Shown piece after piece: positions 15,317 to 25,610 of a stretch of 64,000 nucleotides of DNA. The translations under genes and the position numbers were made by a program. Source of the DNA: an uncultured SAR116 cluster alpha proteobacterium (GTDB lineage: Bacteria; Pseudomonadota; Alphaproteobacteria; Puniceispirillales; Puniceispirillaceae); contig CACPDC010000005.1 of the NCBI GenBank assembly GCA_902632595.1, positions 23,321-87,320 of the forward strand, written 5' to 3'. How positions within the stretch are numbered: the first letter of the stretch is position 1; each line of letters opens with the position of its first letter. The notes under the pieces are model-generated. The model saw only the letters and a program-made list of their open reading frames with translations. It was not told where the DNA came from and searched no databases.

Positions 15317-17242
15317 TTGACTGATCTGCTGACCCCCTTATTAGATAAGATACAGACCGTAAAAGAACTTCGTGAGCTTCCAGAATCCCAACTTTCTCAG
15401 GTGGCGAAAGAACTGAGGCACGAGACCATTTCAGCTGTTGCCCAAACTGGCGGACACCTAGGGGCTGGATTGGGAGTGGTAGAGTTAACGGTAGCACTCC
15501 ATTACGTTTTCAATACACCCGACGATCGCTTAATATGGGATGTAGGTCATCAAGCATATCCGCACAAAATTTTAACAGATAGAAGAAGTAGAATTACAAC
15601 ACTACGACAAAAAGATGGATTGTCCGGTTTTACCAAACGAAGTGAGTCAGTTTTTGACCCATTTGGCGCAGGACATAGTTCCACTTCTTTATCTGCCGGC
15701 TTTGGCATGGCTGTCGCACGTGATTTAAAAAAAATGCGTAATCACGTGATATCTGTGATTGGTGATGGTGCTATGTCCGCTGGAATGGCGTACGAAGCAT
15801 TGAATAATGCTGGCGCGTCTAAATCAGACATGATCGTAATTTTAAATGATAATGATATGAGTATTGCCCAACCAGTGGGTGCTCTATCAGCTTATTTATC
15901 TGAGCTTATAACCTCCCGCCCCTATCATTCAATTCGTGAACTTGTAAAAGAAGTGGCAAATAGATTTCCATCAGAAATTGGCCAAGCAGCTAAGAAAGCC
16001 AAAAATTTAGCACGTGAAATAACAGGTAATCAGTCTCTTTTTTCAAAACTGGGTTTTTTTCACATAGGTCCGATTGATGGACACGATTTATCACATCTAT
16101 TGCCAATTTTTAAAAATCTGAGAGATAGAGATATTACTGGTCCAGTGCTGGTGCATGTGGTAACTGAAAAAGGTAAAGGTCATCCTTTCACAGACTCTAA
16201 TAGCGAAAAATATCATGCTGTCCCAAAATTCGATGTAATCACAGGGGAGCAAAAAAAACCTGCTGGAAATTTACCTAGCTATACATCTGTATTTGCAGAC
16301 GCACTGACTAATATTGCTTTAAAGGATAAGAAGGTCGTAGCTATTACTGCTGCGATGCCTTCTGGTACTGGACTGAATAACATGTTTGATACATGTCCAA
16401 AGCAGGTGTTTGACGTCGGAATTGCGGAGCAACATGCCGTCACTTTTGCAGCAGGTATGGCAACAGAGGGAATGAGACCGTTTTGCGCTTTATACTCTAC
16501 CTTTCTGCAAAGAGGATATGATCAAGTTGTTCATGATGTTTGTTTACAAAACCTACCAGTAAGATTTGCAATTGATAGAGCAGGGCTTGTTGGGGCGGAT
16601 GGAGCTACCCATGCAGGAATTTATGATATAGCATATCTGTCTTGTCTACCCAACATGACTATAATGTGTCCATCGGACGAGGCAGAACTTGTACACATGA
16701 CATATACGGCTGCATCTTTTGACACAGGTCCTATAGCGTTGAGATATCCTCGGGGCAGCGGAATTGGGGCTACTATTCCTGAACAAGCCAAACGACTTCC
16801 AATCGGAAAATCACGAATTATCGAAGATGGCGGAACCCTTGCCATACTTAGCATTGGAACTATGCTAGAGAACTGTAGGGAGGTTGTCCGCCTTCTTGCT
16901 AAAAAAAAGGGGATAAATGTAACTCTTGTAGATGCTCGATTTGCTAAGCCGATAGATACCATTATGTTAGATAAATTATGTAACACTCATTCAGCCTTGC
17001 TCATTGTTGAGGAGGGAGCGCCTGGCGGTTTTGCCGCGCAGGTGACGCAATATATCGTGAATTCAGGTCATCTGGATTCACTCTTTAAAGTGCGTGCTGT
17101 CACTTTACCAGATAGGGTGATTGACCATGCAGATCGTGACATTCAGCTACAAATTGCCGGTTTAGATGTTGTTAGTTTGTTTGAGAAGTCAGAAAATTTA
17201 ATTTCTAGTCATGTTAATATGGAAAAAATTGCTCAAACATAA
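15317..17242 (+). CDS. dxs: 1-deoxy-D-xylulose-5-phosphate synthase
   Basis: A 641-residue thiamine diphosphate enzyme that joins pyruvate and glyceraldehyde 3-phosphate, the first step of the MEP isoprenoid pathway. Visible motifs: GGHLGAGLG, the ThDP motif [18 protein letters not shown]...[10 protein letters not shown], and the catalytic-Glu region [16 protein letters not shown]. The start is TTG with a good AAGGAG upstream; the resulting N-terminus ([14 protein letters not shown]) matches the family. It ends inside the first codons of the tlyA frame. Confidence 0.96.
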   Translation: MTDLLTPLLDKIQTVKELRELPESQLSQVAKELRHETISAVAQTGGHLGAGLGVVELTVALHYVFNTPDDRLIWDVGHQAYPHKILTDRRSRITTLRQKDGLSGFTKRSESVFDPFGAGHSSTSLSAGFGMAVARDLKKMRNHVISVIGDGAMSAGMAYEALNNAGASKSDMIVILNDNDMSIAQPVGALSAYLSELITSRPYHSIRELVKEVANRFPSEIGQAAKKAKNLAREITGNQSLFSKLGFFHIGPIDGHDLSHLLPIFKNLRDRDITGPVLVHVVTEKGKGHPFTDSNSEKYHAVPKFDVITGEQKKPAGNLPSYTSVFADALTNIALKDKKVVAITAAMPSGTGLNNMFDTCPKQVFDVGIAEQHAVTFAAGMATEGMRPFCALYSTFLQRGYDQVVHDVCLQNLPVRFAIDRAGLVGADGATHAGIYDIAYLSCLPNMTIMCPSDEAELVHMTYTAASFDTGPIALRYPRGSGIGATIPEQAKRLPIGKSRIIEDGGTLAILSIGTMLENCREVVRLLAKKKGINVTLVDARFAKPIDTIMLDKLCNTHSALLIVEEGAPGGFAAQVTQYIVNSGHLDSLFKVRAVTLPDRVIDHADRDIQLQIAGLDVVSLFEKSENLISSHVNMEKIAQT

Positions 17243-17981
17243 AAAACAACGTATTGACGTCATGATGGTAGCTCGTGGTCTGGCCCCTAGTAGGCAAAAA
17301 GCGCGAGATATTATTGTTAATTCTCACGTTGCCGTGAATGGCATAGTCGTTAAAAAAGCGGGTTACCTCATAGAAGAAAATGCATGTATAGAGGTAGAGT
17401 CTAAAATACTTGACTATGTGAGTAGAGGAGGACTGAAGTTAGCCTCAGCGTTAAATCATTTTAAAGAAATAGATATAAAAGATAAGGTGTGCCTCGATCT
17501 CGGCGCAAGCACGGGTGGGTTCAGTGATGTTCTATTACAGCGCGGAGCAGCATTGATTTATGCTGTAGATGTTGGTCATAGTCAGCTAAACAAAAAAATC
17601 AGAACAAACCCTAAAGTTCGCAATCTTGAAAAGATAAATGTAAGAGATATTAATAAAAATATAATTGATACTCCGCCTGCGATCATCGTATGTGATGTTT
17701 CTTTTATTTCTCTTCAGCTAGCCCTTCCTCCTGCTTTGCAGCTTGCTTCTCAAAAAGCTGATTTATTGGCACTAATCAAACCACAATTTGAAGTTGGCAG
17801 AAACTTTATTGGAAAAGGGGGCATTGTTCGTAATAATATTGCAAGACGTCGGGCAGCGAGTGTTATAAGTAACTTTTTGATAGAGCAAGGATGGCTTGTA
17901 AAGGGTACTTTCATTCCTTCTCTGAAAGGAGCGGATGGCAATATTGAAATCGTCATAGCCGCCTCTAAATGTTCTATTTAA
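17211..17981 (+). CDS. tlyA: TlyA-family rRNA 2'-O-ribose methyltransferase
   Basis: A 256-residue protein. An N-terminal S4 domain ([20 protein letters not shown], about residues 14-70) is followed by an FtsJ-like methyltransferase with the SAM-binding stretch [17 protein letters not shown] and a catalytic-region lysine in [10 protein letters not shown]. TlyA methylates cytidines in rRNA; in actinobacteria loss gives capreomycin resistance. The start is uncertain: the ATG at 17211 overlaps dxs by 32 bp and lacks a clear ribosome-binding site, and a TTG at 17229 is an alternative. It closes the xseB-ispA-dxs-tlyA cluster. Confidence 0.9.
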   Translation: MLIWKKLLKHKKQRIDVMMVARGLAPSRQKARDIIVNSHVAVNGIVVKKAGYLIEENACIEVESKILDYVSRGGLKLASALNHFKEIDIKDKVCLDLGASTGGFSDVLLQRGAALIYAVDVGHSQLNKKIRTNPKVRNLEKINVRDINKNIIDTPPAIIVCDVSFISLQLALPPALQLASQKADLLALIKPQFEVGRNFIGKGGIVRNNIARRRAASVISNFLIEQGWLVKGTFIPSLKGADGNIEIVIAASKCSI

Positions 17982-17986
17982 ACTTT

Positions 17987-19078
17987 TTACCGCAATATGG
18001 TTGTTTGCGCATGATTGCGCATTAAGAGATCTAGCAGCACGCAGGCCAACATCGCCTCTACAACAGGCACGGCCCTTATACCAACACAAGGATCGTGTCT
18101 TCCTTTCGTTTTCAATTCAACATTATTTCCGTGTTCGTCAATTGATTTACGAGGGATTAAAATTGATGATGTTGGTTTAATTGCAATGCGGGCAATAATA
18201 GGTGCGCCTGAGGATATCCCGCCCAGGATTCCTCCTGAGTTGTTAGATAAAAATTCTGGAACCCCATCTGATATTTCCATTTCATCACTCGCTTTTCCCC
18301 CATCAAGCTCAGCTAACGAAAAACCAGCACCTATTTCGACGGCTTTAACGGCATTTATAGACATTAATGCAGAGGCAATCTCAGAATCAAGTTTGCTATA
18401 TAAAGGCTGACCTATCCCACTAGGTATGCCTGTTGCAACGACTTCAAGAATGGCACCCGCAGAAGAGCCTTGCTTACGAATTTTATCTAGATAATCTGCC
18501 CAGAGCTTGGCTGTATTAGCATCGCCACAGAAAAAAGGATTATTATCAATTTCGTTTTCATCAAATTTTTCTTTATTAATTTTATGCGGCCCAATTTGCA
18601 CAACACTGGCCTTTATTTTATACAAATCCCCTAATATTCGTGATAAAATTATATCTGCAATTGCTCCAGCAGCAACCCGTACAGCGGTTTCACGTGCAGA
18701 TGATCTACCGCCACCCCGATAATCCCTAATACCATATTTCTTAAAATAAGTGTAATCGGCATGCCCTGGTCTGTACTGTTTCGCTATATCACCATAATCT
18801 TTAGAGCGTTGGTCTGTATTCCTAATCAACAAACAAATTGGGGTTCCTGTTGTCATACCCTCAAAGACACCAGATAGTATCTCAACTAAGTCTGCTTCTT
18901 TCCGCTGGGTAACAAATCGGTTTTGTCCAGGTTTTCTCCTATCTAAATAAACTTGGATATCATTTTCACAAAGCGGAATTCTAGGAGGCACCCCGTCTAC
19001 GATACATCCTATTGCAACTCCATGACTTTCGCCAAAACTGGTGAAAGAAAATAAGGTTCCAAATCTGTTATCAGTCAT
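17987..19078 (-). CDS. aroC: Chorismate synthase
   Basis: A 363-residue FMN-dependent enzyme that makes chorismate from 5-enolpyruvylshikimate 3-phosphate, the last shikimate step. Family signatures are [17 protein letters not shown] at the N-terminus, [31 protein letters not shown], and the C-terminal [18 protein letters not shown]. Its ATG overlaps the fabI stop (eight bases shared), so the two are probably cotranslated. It converges on tlyA with a five-base gap. aroQ of the same pathway lies at 49.5 kb. Confidence 0.96.
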   Translation of the reverse strand: MTDNRFGTLFSFTSFGESHGVAIGCIVDGVPPRIPLCENDIQVYLDRRKPGQNRFVTQRKEADLVEILSGVFEGMTTGTPICLLIRNTDQRSKDYGDIAKQYRPGHADYTYFKKYGIRDYRGGGRSSARETAVRVAAGAIADIILSRILGDLYKIKASVVQIGPHKINKEKFDENEIDNNPFFCGDANTAKLWADYLDKIRKQGSSAGAILEVVATGIPSGIGQPLYSKLDSEIASALMSINAVKAVEIGAGFSLAELDGGKASDEMEISDGVPEFLSNNSGGILGGISSGAPIIARIAIKPTSSILIPRKSIDEHGNNVELKTKGRHDPCVGIRAVPVVEAMLACVLLDLLMRNHAQTTILR

Positions 19079-19895
19079 CTGATTTCACTACTGAAATGTC
19101 TGGCGCATCAACTGCTTTCATTCCAACAACATGATATCCACAGTCCACATGATGGGTCTCACCAGAAACACCAGAAGAAAGAGGTGATAAAAGATACAAA
19201 CCGGCTCCACCAATATCATCCAAGTTTACATTTCGTTTTAGAGGAGAATTATATTCATTCCATTTCAATATATAACGAAAATCACCAATACCAGAAGCTG
19301 CTAATGTTTTCATGGGGCCAGCAGATAACCCATTTACCCGAATGTTGCGTTTTCCGAGGTCAACAGCTAAATATCGAACAGATGCCTCTAGTGCTGCTTT
19401 GGCTACACCCATTACGTTATAATGCGGCATCACACGCTCGGAGCCATAATAAGTAAGAGTTAACATCGAGCCACCATCATTCATCATTTCTGCAGCTCGT
19501 TTCGCTAGGGCAGTAAAAGAATAAACTGAAATATCCATTGTCCGGTTAAAGTTATCACGGCTAGTATCAAGATATAAACCGGTTAACTCTTCCTTGTCCG
19601 AATAAGCAATAGCATGAACAAAAAAATCAATGCTGCCCCATTCAGATTTTAATTTCGAAAACACAGAATCCATTGATTCTTCGCTAGTTACGTCACATTC
19701 AAGAGCGAGGTTGCTTCCTACAGAATTAGCCAGCGGCTCAACTCGTTTTTTTAACGCATCCCCCTGATAAGTAAATGCCAATTTTGCGCCTTGGTTGGCA
19801 ACTGCTTTAGCTATTCCCCATGCAATAGATCGGTTATTTGCGACGCCCATAACCAGGCCTTTTTTTCCATGTAATAATTCGTTTGTATTATTCAT
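19071..19895 (-). CDS. fabI: Enoyl-[acyl-carrier-protein] reductase (NADH)
   Basis: A 274-residue short-chain dehydrogenase of the FabI type. It shows [15 protein letters not shown] (nucleotide-binding), [20 protein letters not shown], and the catalytic Tyr-x6-Lys region in [14 protein letters not shown]. It performs the last reduction of each fatty acid elongation cycle. The fabI-aroC pair on one strand, with pdxH nearby, is an order I recall from other alphaproteobacteria. Confidence 0.94.
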   Translation of the reverse strand: MNNTNELLHGKKGLVMGVANNRSIAWGIAKAVANQGAKLAFTYQGDALKKRVEPLANSVGSNLALECDVTSEESMDSVFSKLKSEWGSIDFFVHAIAYSDKEELTGLYLDTSRDNFNRTMDISVYSFTALAKRAAEMMNDGGSMLTLTYYGSERVMPHYNVMGVAKAALEASVRYLAVDLGKRNIRVNGLSAGPMKTLAASGIGDFRYILKWNEYNSPLKRNVNLDDIGGAGLYLLSPLSSGVSGETHHVDCGYHVVGMKAVDAPDISVVKSDD

Positions 19896-20034
19896 TTTTT
19901 CATACCTAAAGCCAATTTTAGAAATGATAATTAAACATTAAAATAATTTAATAATGTTCAATCATACCAGTCTTTATATTCTGTAAGATTGTGCAAAACT
20001 TCAAAGGGCATATAGAAATGTGTTCCTGGTAAAT

Positions 20035-20586
20035 TTATTGAACTGAATAACTGGTTGTCTTAAAGAGCGAAATTTGGCTGCCTGGAAGATACTTTGTTTG
20101 TGTATCAATATCAATGATTTTACCGTCAACATTTATAGTGAGGCGATATCCAATCACTTCTTGAAATGTTTGCTGAGTTACAGTTCGCACGTCTTCACAA
20201 GAGCGGGTTCTATTATAACCGACTATTTCTTTATTTTTTTCATTAGCTTGATTTGCTGTTTCTTTTCCCAGGATAGCTCCTGCAACAGTGCCTGCGGCGC
20301 CAGCTCCCTCCGAATCTGAAAATTTATTTCCAATTGCAGAACCAATTATTCCACCTATAATCATAGAGCCTAGCTCATTTGCTGGTTGCTCATTACTTCC
20401 ATAGACGGGCACGTCTCTGTCTTCGCACACACGTTCGGTTATAGGTGTTTGCCTTATTACTTCGCGGGTTTTTTCCATAACACTAATAACTTCACCTTGT
20501 ACTGTTTCAGAAGAAGAGGTGGCGTAAACCGAACCAGAAATAACTAAAAGTAAGGTTGCTAAAGCGAAATATATAGTCTTTATCAT
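20035..20586 (-). CDS. Glycine-zipper envelope protein (17 kDa surface antigen-like)
   Basis: A 183-residue protein with an N-terminal signal peptide (hydrophobic to about residue 22, ending SVYATSS). A glycine-zipper 2TM segment follows at about 75-112 (GSMIIGGIIGSAIGNKF, GAAGTVAGAILGKE), then a C-terminal beta-rich part. Rickettsia 17 kDa antigen relatives sit in or at the outer membrane. No lipobox cysteine is seen at the cleavage site, so a lipoprotein is unlikely. A GGGAG ribosome-binding site precedes the ATG. It is divergent from pdxH. Confidence 0.8.
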   Translation of the reverse strand: MIKTIYFALATLLLVISGSVYATSSSETVQGEVISVMEKTREVIRQTPITERVCEDRDVPVYGSNEQPANELGSMIIGGIIGSAIGNKFSDSEGAGAAGTVAGAILGKETANQANEKNKEIVGYNRTRSCEDVRTVTQQTFQEVIGYRLTINVDGKIIDIDTQTKYLPGSQISLFKTTSYSVQ

Positions 20587-20780
20587 CCAAATTTCTCCCG
20601 TGAATTTGCTTCTTTAATTTCTATACTAATAAATATAATAGTCATTTCTTTTATGGCAATAGTAAGGCATCTCAGAATTGACTCGTTGAAACAAATAATA
20701 ATAACTCTACATGAGAGGTTGAAAAATATATACCATTAGACACATAGCATCTGGTTTTGATTAGGAATAGAGATTTAAAA

Positions 20781-21401
20781 ATGAGTAAGTTTCAAGAGAG
20801 CGTTCTTCATAAAGATACCCTAAACAAAGATCCTTTTGAACTATTTGACCAATGGTTTAAACAGGCGCAAGCCTCCGAATTGAATGACCCTGACGCCATG
20901 GCACTTGCATCTGTTAACTCAGATGGTATTCCATCGGTTCGTATTGTTCTGCTCAAACAGTGGTCTAAGGATGGATTTGTTTTTTTTACAAATTATAGCG
21001 GCCGTAAAAGTCAAGAACTCATTGCCACAAAAAAAGCAGCCGCGTGTTTACATTGGAAATCATTGCGTCGGCAAATACGTATTGTCGGAGAGGTGGATAA
21101 AATTAGTGAATCAAATAGCGACGCGTATTTTGCAACAAGAGCAAGAGGAAGTCAGATCGGTGCGTGGGCATCTAATCAGTCACAACCGCTCGCAACCCGT
21201 TCTGAGTTAATTAAAAAAGTATCTGATTACGAAATAGAATTTGCCGATAAAGCTGTGCCTCGCCCTAGTTACTGGGGTGGATTTATTATAAAGCCGATAG
21301 AAATTGAATTTTGGGCAGACGGGGCTTTTAGACTTCATGATAGGTTTCAATTAAGACAAGATACTAATAAAAAATGGAATGCAATTCGTCTATATCCATA
21401 A
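20781..21401 (+). CDS. pdxH: Pyridoxamine 5'-phosphate oxidase
   Basis: A 206-residue FMN flavoprotein that oxidises pyridoxamine or pyridoxine phosphate to PLP. Family stretches: DAMALASVNSDGIPSVRIVLLK, FFTNYSGRKSQEL, GSQIGAWASNQS, and the C-terminal WGGFIIKPIEIEFW with RLHDR. A TTG eight codons upstream extends the frame, but the ATG at 20781 gives the usual N-terminus. PLP from this pathway would serve the aminotransferase at 52.5 kb, among others. Confidence 0.95.
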   Translation: MSKFQESVLHKDTLNKDPFELFDQWFKQAQASELNDPDAMALASVNSDGIPSVRIVLLKQWSKDGFVFFTNYSGRKSQELIATKKAAACLHWKSLRRQIRIVGEVDKISESNSDAYFATRARGSQIGAWASNQSQPLATRSELIKKVSDYEIEFADKAVPRPSYWGGFIIKPIEIEFWADGAFRLHDRFQLRQDTNKKWNAIRLYP

Positions 21402-21521
21402 GATATAAAGACACTGCACTTTTCTTTTCATAATCGAAGCAATGCTTGTGAGTGGCATACGCGACTGTTTTTTTGCCTGATTCAAGGTATTCAAGGTCGT
21501 TTTAAAGAGATTTATTGTGCG

Positions 21522-21550
21522 TTGAAAATGGTTATTCTAATACTCATAAT
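21522..21550 (+). promoter_or_regulatory. Candidate sigma-70 promoter for the dimethylglycine dehydrogenase-mttB operon
   Basis: TTGAAA (21522-21527) and CATAAT (21545-21550) are 17 bases apart and lie about 55 bp before the ATG. Both hexamers are close to consensus, but AT-rich DNA gives such matches by chance. Confidence 0.4.
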
Positions 21551-21605
21551 AGTGTTAAAGTTGGGTTTATATTTAATACAAAAAAGCAAATAGGGGAGTC
21601 TGGTG

Positions 21606-24041
21606 ATGAGAGCGCATGCGCGTGTGGTAGTAATAGGTGGTGGTGTTGTTGGGGTAAGCACTTTATACCATCTTGCTAAAAAAGGTTGGAATGATTGTGT
21701 GCTGGTTGAGCGAAAAGAACTCACCTCTGGCTCAACATGGCATGCTGCTGGATTATTGCCTCTATTCAACATGTCTTATTCAGTCGGCCAATTGCATAAA
21801 TATGCTTTAGAACTTTACAAAAATTTGGAAAAAGAAACTGGGCTCAATCCAGGATTATCACAGGTATCTAATATCAGACTCGCCACCAATCAACAGAGAA
21901 TGGATGAATATATGCAATATCGGGGTGTTGCAAAAACCATTGGTGTTGATGTTGAGGTGCTAACTCCAGATCAAGTAATTGAAATTTGGCCCTTAGCTGT
22001 CAAGGATGGACTAGTTGGTGCTATTCGTAATCCAGGAGATGGTTATATTCAACCAGCAGATCTTACTCAAGCCTTAGCCAAAGGAGCCCGAGATTTAGGG
22101 GCAGAAATAAACCGTAATACGACAGTTTTATCTATTAACAGGACAACAGCGGGTGAATGGTGCGTAGAGACGGATAAAGGTGAAATAATTGCTGAACACA
22201 TTGTTTCTGCAACAGGTAATTTCGCGCGCAAAACAGGTGCAATGGTTGGCCTTGATATTCCCGTAATTCCTGTAGAACATCAATATATAGTAACAGAACC
22301 ACATCCTTTAATTCAGGAAAGACAGGCAAAAGGATTGCCAGAGATGGGTGTCCTCCGTGAATCTGATGGTTCTTGGTATATGAGAGAAGAAAATGGAGGA
22401 TTAATTCTTGGCCCATACGAAGCAGGAGCCCCTGCATGCTATACTGACGGACCAAACGATGATAGTGAATATGAATTGTTTCAAGAGGACCTTGAGCGTT
22501 TGATGCCGCACATAGAATCAGCTATACGCCGTGTTCCTGCTTTTGGAGAAGTGGGTGTAAAAAAAGTTTATAATGGAGCAATAGCATACACTCCAGATGG
22601 GAGTCCTATCGTTGGACCTGCCTGGGATATACCTAATTTTTGGCTGAGTGAGGGGCATAGCTTTGGCATCACCGCAGCTGGAGGGGCCGGTTTTCAGCTA
22701 GCAGAATGGATTGTAGAGGGCGAGCCTACAATTGATATGAATGGTGTTGAGCCAAGAAGATTTGGAGATTATGTAACTAAGAGTTATCTTACGGTCAAAA
22801 ATGAAGAAGCTTATGCGCATGTTTTCGTGACGCACTTTCCAGACGAAGAACGACCTGCTGGTAGACCACTTCGCACTGCTCCTTGTTATGAGAGATTAAA
22901 GGCAAAAGGGGCTGTATTTGGTCAGAAGTTTGGATGGGAGCGTGCTAATTGGTTTGCACCTCAGGGTGTTCCGCAAGAGGATGACTGGTCCTTTAGGAGA
23001 TCTAAATGGTTCGATTATGTAGGAAATGAAGTAAAGCATGTGACTGAAAATGTAGGCATACTTGATATGACTGCCTTTGGTAAATGTCGTATTTCTGGCT
23101 CTGGTGCCGAGTTATTCCTTAACAAGATGGTTGCCAATAAATTACCAAAAAATAACGGTCGAATAACTTTGGCACATTCCCTTTCCCATGGAGGAGGAGT
23201 GCATTCGGAATTTACTATAATGAGAGAAAAAGATGAGAGTTTTTATTTGGTTTCAGCAGGTGCTGCCCAGCGGCTTGATCATGACTGGCTAAGAAAAAGA
23301 ATGCCAACAGATGGAACTGTTCAATTTACCGATCTTACTAATAGCATGGGTGTATTGGTGGTGGCTGGCCCTAAATCCCGCGAGCTGTTGCAGCGTGTAA
23401 CAGAGACTGATATGTCTAATGATGCGTTCAAATGGCTCACAGCAAAGAAGATTGATGTAGGTTATGCACCCGCAATCGCAGCTAGGGTGAATTTTGTGGG
23501 TGAATTGGGATGGGAGTTACATCACCCAATAGAGTACCAAAACCATATTTTTGATACTCTTTTTTCCAAAGGTGAAGATTTAAATCTAAAACCATTCGGT
23601 ATAAGGGCAATGGATATGATGCGAATTGAAAAATCATACCGAATGGTAGGAACCGAAATGAGTATCGAATATTCTGCCTATGAATCTGGCCTTCATAGGT
23701 TTATTGCCCATGAAAAAAATGATTTTCTTGGTCGTGACGGTTTGATTTTTCTCAAAGAAAAAGGGTATAAAAATAAATTTGTGACTCTCCATGTTAAGGA
23801 TACCAAAGATGCAGACGCCATCGGAGGCAACCCCATTTATATTAATGGAAAGCTAATTGGTCGTGTGACTTCTGGTGGATACGGATTTAGGGTTGGGTTC
23901 TCCATAGCGTTGGCTATGGTTGAACCAAGCTATGCCGATGTAGGAACAAATTTAGAAATTGATATCTTGGGGAAAATCTATTTAGCGGAAGTGGTAGAGG
24001 AAAGCCCGTTTGATCCAGAAAATATTAAACTCAGAGCATAA
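21606..24041 (+). CDS. Dimethylglycine dehydrogenase-like flavoprotein (DAO-GcvT fusion)
   Basis: An 811-residue two-part enzyme. The N-terminal FAD domain begins VVVIGGGVVGVSTLYHLA. His46 in GSTWHAAGL aligns with the histidine that covalently holds FAD in mammalian dimethylglycine dehydrogenase. An FAO_M linker leads to a C-terminal GcvT-type folate domain (about 430-800; FVGELGWELHHP, FGIRAMDMMRIEKSYR). The family demethylates dimethylglycine or sarcosine-like amines and passes formaldehyde to tetrahydrofolate. GTG at 21603 is possible; ATG at 21606 is better spaced from AGGGGAG. mttB starts 14 bp after the stop, so the two form an operon. The exact methylated amine is not proven. Confidence 0.88.
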   Translation: MRAHARVVVIGGGVVGVSTLYHLAKKGWNDCVLVERKELTSGSTWHAAGLLPLFNMSYSVGQLHKYALELYKNLEKETGLNPGLSQVSNIRLATNQQRMDEYMQYRGVAKTIGVDVEVLTPDQVIEIWPLAVKDGLVGAIRNPGDGYIQPADLTQALAKGARDLGAEINRNTTVLSINRTTAGEWCVETDKGEIIAEHIVSATGNFARKTGAMVGLDIPVIPVEHQYIVTEPHPLIQERQAKGLPEMGVLRESDGSWYMREENGGLILGPYEAGAPACYTDGPNDDSEYELFQEDLERLMPHIESAIRRVPAFGEVGVKKVYNGAIAYTPDGSPIVGPAWDIPNFWLSEGHSFGITAAGGAGFQLAEWIVEGEPTIDMNGVEPRRFGDYVTKSYLTVKNEEAYAHVFVTHFPDEERPAGRPLRTAPCYERLKAKGAVFGQKFGWERANWFAPQGVPQEDDWSFRRSKWFDYVGNEVKHVTENVGILDMTAFGKCRISGSGAELFLNKMVANKLPKNNGRITLAHSLSHGGGVHSEFTIMREKDESFYLVSAGAAQRLDHDWLRKRMPTDGTVQFTDLTNSMGVLVVAGPKSRELLQRVTETDMSNDAFKWLTAKKIDVGYAPAIAARVNFVGELGWELHHPIEYQNHIFDTLFSKGEDLNLKPFGIRAMDMMRIEKSYRMVGTEMSIEYSAYESGLHRFIAHEKNDFLGRDGLIFLKEKGYKNKFVTLHVKDTKDADAIGGNPIYINGKLIGRVTSGGYGFRVGFSIALAMVEPSYADVGTNLEIDILGKIYLAEVVEESPFDPENIKLRA

Positions 24042-24055
24042 AATAGGGATTTTTT

Positions 24056-25603
24056 ATGACACAGTTAGAAAGAGATAAACGCACAAAGCGAAGTGGGGGT
24101 CGTGCAGCCAGGCGGGTGGCTCGTGAGACTAATCAACAAGAAATACATGCTTATATTACACGTAATATCCCTCCGATTGATATCCTGCATGACGAAGCAA
24201 CTGAATTAATAGAAACCAATGCTGAATTAGTGCTGAGCGATATAGGCATTGAGTTCAGGGATGATCAAGAGGTGTTAAATTTACTTCAAGAGGCAGGGTG
24301 TGATGTTGACGGTACACGGGTGAGATTCCCAAAAGGGTTAGCTCGCAAACTAGCAAAAAAGGCCCCAAGTCGATTCACTCAGCATGCAAGAAACCCTTCA
24401 AAATCTGTGCTAATTGGTGGAGACAACATTGTGTTTGCCCCCGTTTACGGCCCCCCTTTTATACGTGGTCTCGATGGTCAAAGAAGGTATGCAGAAATAG
24501 AAGATTTCGTAAATATGGTCAAATTAGTTTACATGCTACCAGGGCTACACCATTCGGGAGGCACTCTATGTGAGCCGGTTGATCTTCCGGTGACGAAGCG
24601 TCACTTAGAGATGAATTATGCGCATATCCGTTACTCAGATAAACCCTTTATGGGTTCTGTCACAGCACCATCTAGAGCCGAAGATACTCTAGAAATGGCT
24701 AGGATTTTATTTGGGAATGAATTTGTAAGTAAGAATTGTGTGTTGGTATCTCTTATTAACGCAAATTCTCCAATGACATGGGATGATACTATGCTTGGCG
24801 CTTTAAAGGTGTACGCTCGAGCTGGACAAGCATGTATTATCTCACCATTTATACTAGCGGGTGCAATGTCCCCCGTGTCAGTTGCCGGCACACTTACTCA
24901 GATATTGGCCGAGGCTATGTCAGGGATAGCTTTAACACAAGTCATAAAACCTGGTGCTCCAGTTATATTTGGAAGTTTTGCTAGCTCAATATCGATGCAA
25001 ACGGGTGCGCCAACATTTGGCACACCGGAGCCAGCAAAAGTACTATATGGGTGTGCAAAACTCGCTCGAAGACTGGGCGTGCCATTTAGATCTGGGGGCT
25101 CACTCACAGCCGCAAAGTCAGTAGATGCTCAGTCTGCCTACGAATCAGCGCATACTATCATTCCTACTGTTATGGGAGGTGTTAATTTCGCATTACATTC
25201 AGCGGGATGGCTAGAGGGCGGATTAGTTTCGGATTTTGCTAAACTTGTTTTAGATGCAGACCAATTAACGATGATGAATAGTTTAGTTTCAGGTATAGAC
25301 GTGTCTGAAAATGGTATGGCTCTAGACGCGTTGAAGCAAGTTGGACCAGGTCAACACTTTCTTGGGTCTGAACATACACAATCCAATTTTGAGACAGCAT
25401 TTTGGCGTTCCTCGATCGCAGATTACACAACTTATGAACAATGGTCTTCTGAGGGTTCACAGGAAGCAGAATTTAGAGCAAGATCTAGAGCAAAACAAAT
25501 GCTCGACTCTTATCAAGCGCCAGAAATTGATAAAACAATTGACGATGAATTGCGGGCTTTTATCGACAGGCGAAAGAATATATTACCTGACTCCGATTAT
25601 TAA
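24056..25603 (+). CDS. Non-pyrrolysine MttB-superfamily methyltransferase
   Basis: A 515-residue protein of the trimethylamine methyltransferase (MttB) family. No in-frame TAG interrupts the barrel region where archaeal MttB places pyrrolysine, so it belongs to the non-Pyl branch. That branch acts on quaternary amines such as glycine betaine, proline betaine or carnitine (established for MtgB, MtpB and MtcB) and passes the methyl to a corrinoid protein. Typical stretches are GPPFIRGLDGQRRYAEIEDF, HSGGTLCEP, and KPGAPVIFGSFASSISMQTG. The N-terminus is basic. It has an AGGGA ribosome-binding site six bases before the ATG. Its operon partner is the DMGDH-like gene and it faces soxG. No cognate corrinoid protein is in the window; substrate unknown. 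Confidence 0.88.
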   Translation: MTQLERDKRTKRSGGRAARRVARETNQQEIHAYITRNIPPIDILHDEATELIETNAELVLSDIGIEFRDDQEVLNLLQEAGCDVDGTRVRFPKGLARKLAKKAPSRFTQHARNPSKSVLIGGDNIVFAPVYGPPFIRGLDGQRRYAEIEDFVNMVKLVYMLPGLHHSGGTLCEPVDLPVTKRHLEMNYAHIRYSDKPFMGSVTAPSRAEDTLEMARILFGNEFVSKNCVLVSLINANSPMTWDDTMLGALKVYARAGQACIISPFILAGAMSPVSVAGTLTQILAEAMSGIALTQVIKPGAPVIFGSFASSISMQTGAPTFGTPEPAKVLYGCAKLARRLGVPFRSGGSLTAAKSVDAQSAYESAHTIIPTVMGGVNFALHSAGWLEGGLVSDFAKLVLDADQLTMMNSLVSGIDVSENGMALDALKQVGPGQHFLGSEHTQSNFETAFWRSSIADYTTYEQWSSEGSQEAEFRARSRAKQMLDSYQAPEIDKTIDDELRAFIDRRKNILPDSDY

Positions 25604-25610
25604 AATTAAT

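Noticed and set aside
24056..25603. Pyrrolysine-encoding mttB
   Set aside because: The gene reads through without an in-frame TAG, so it is the non-pyrrolysine type.
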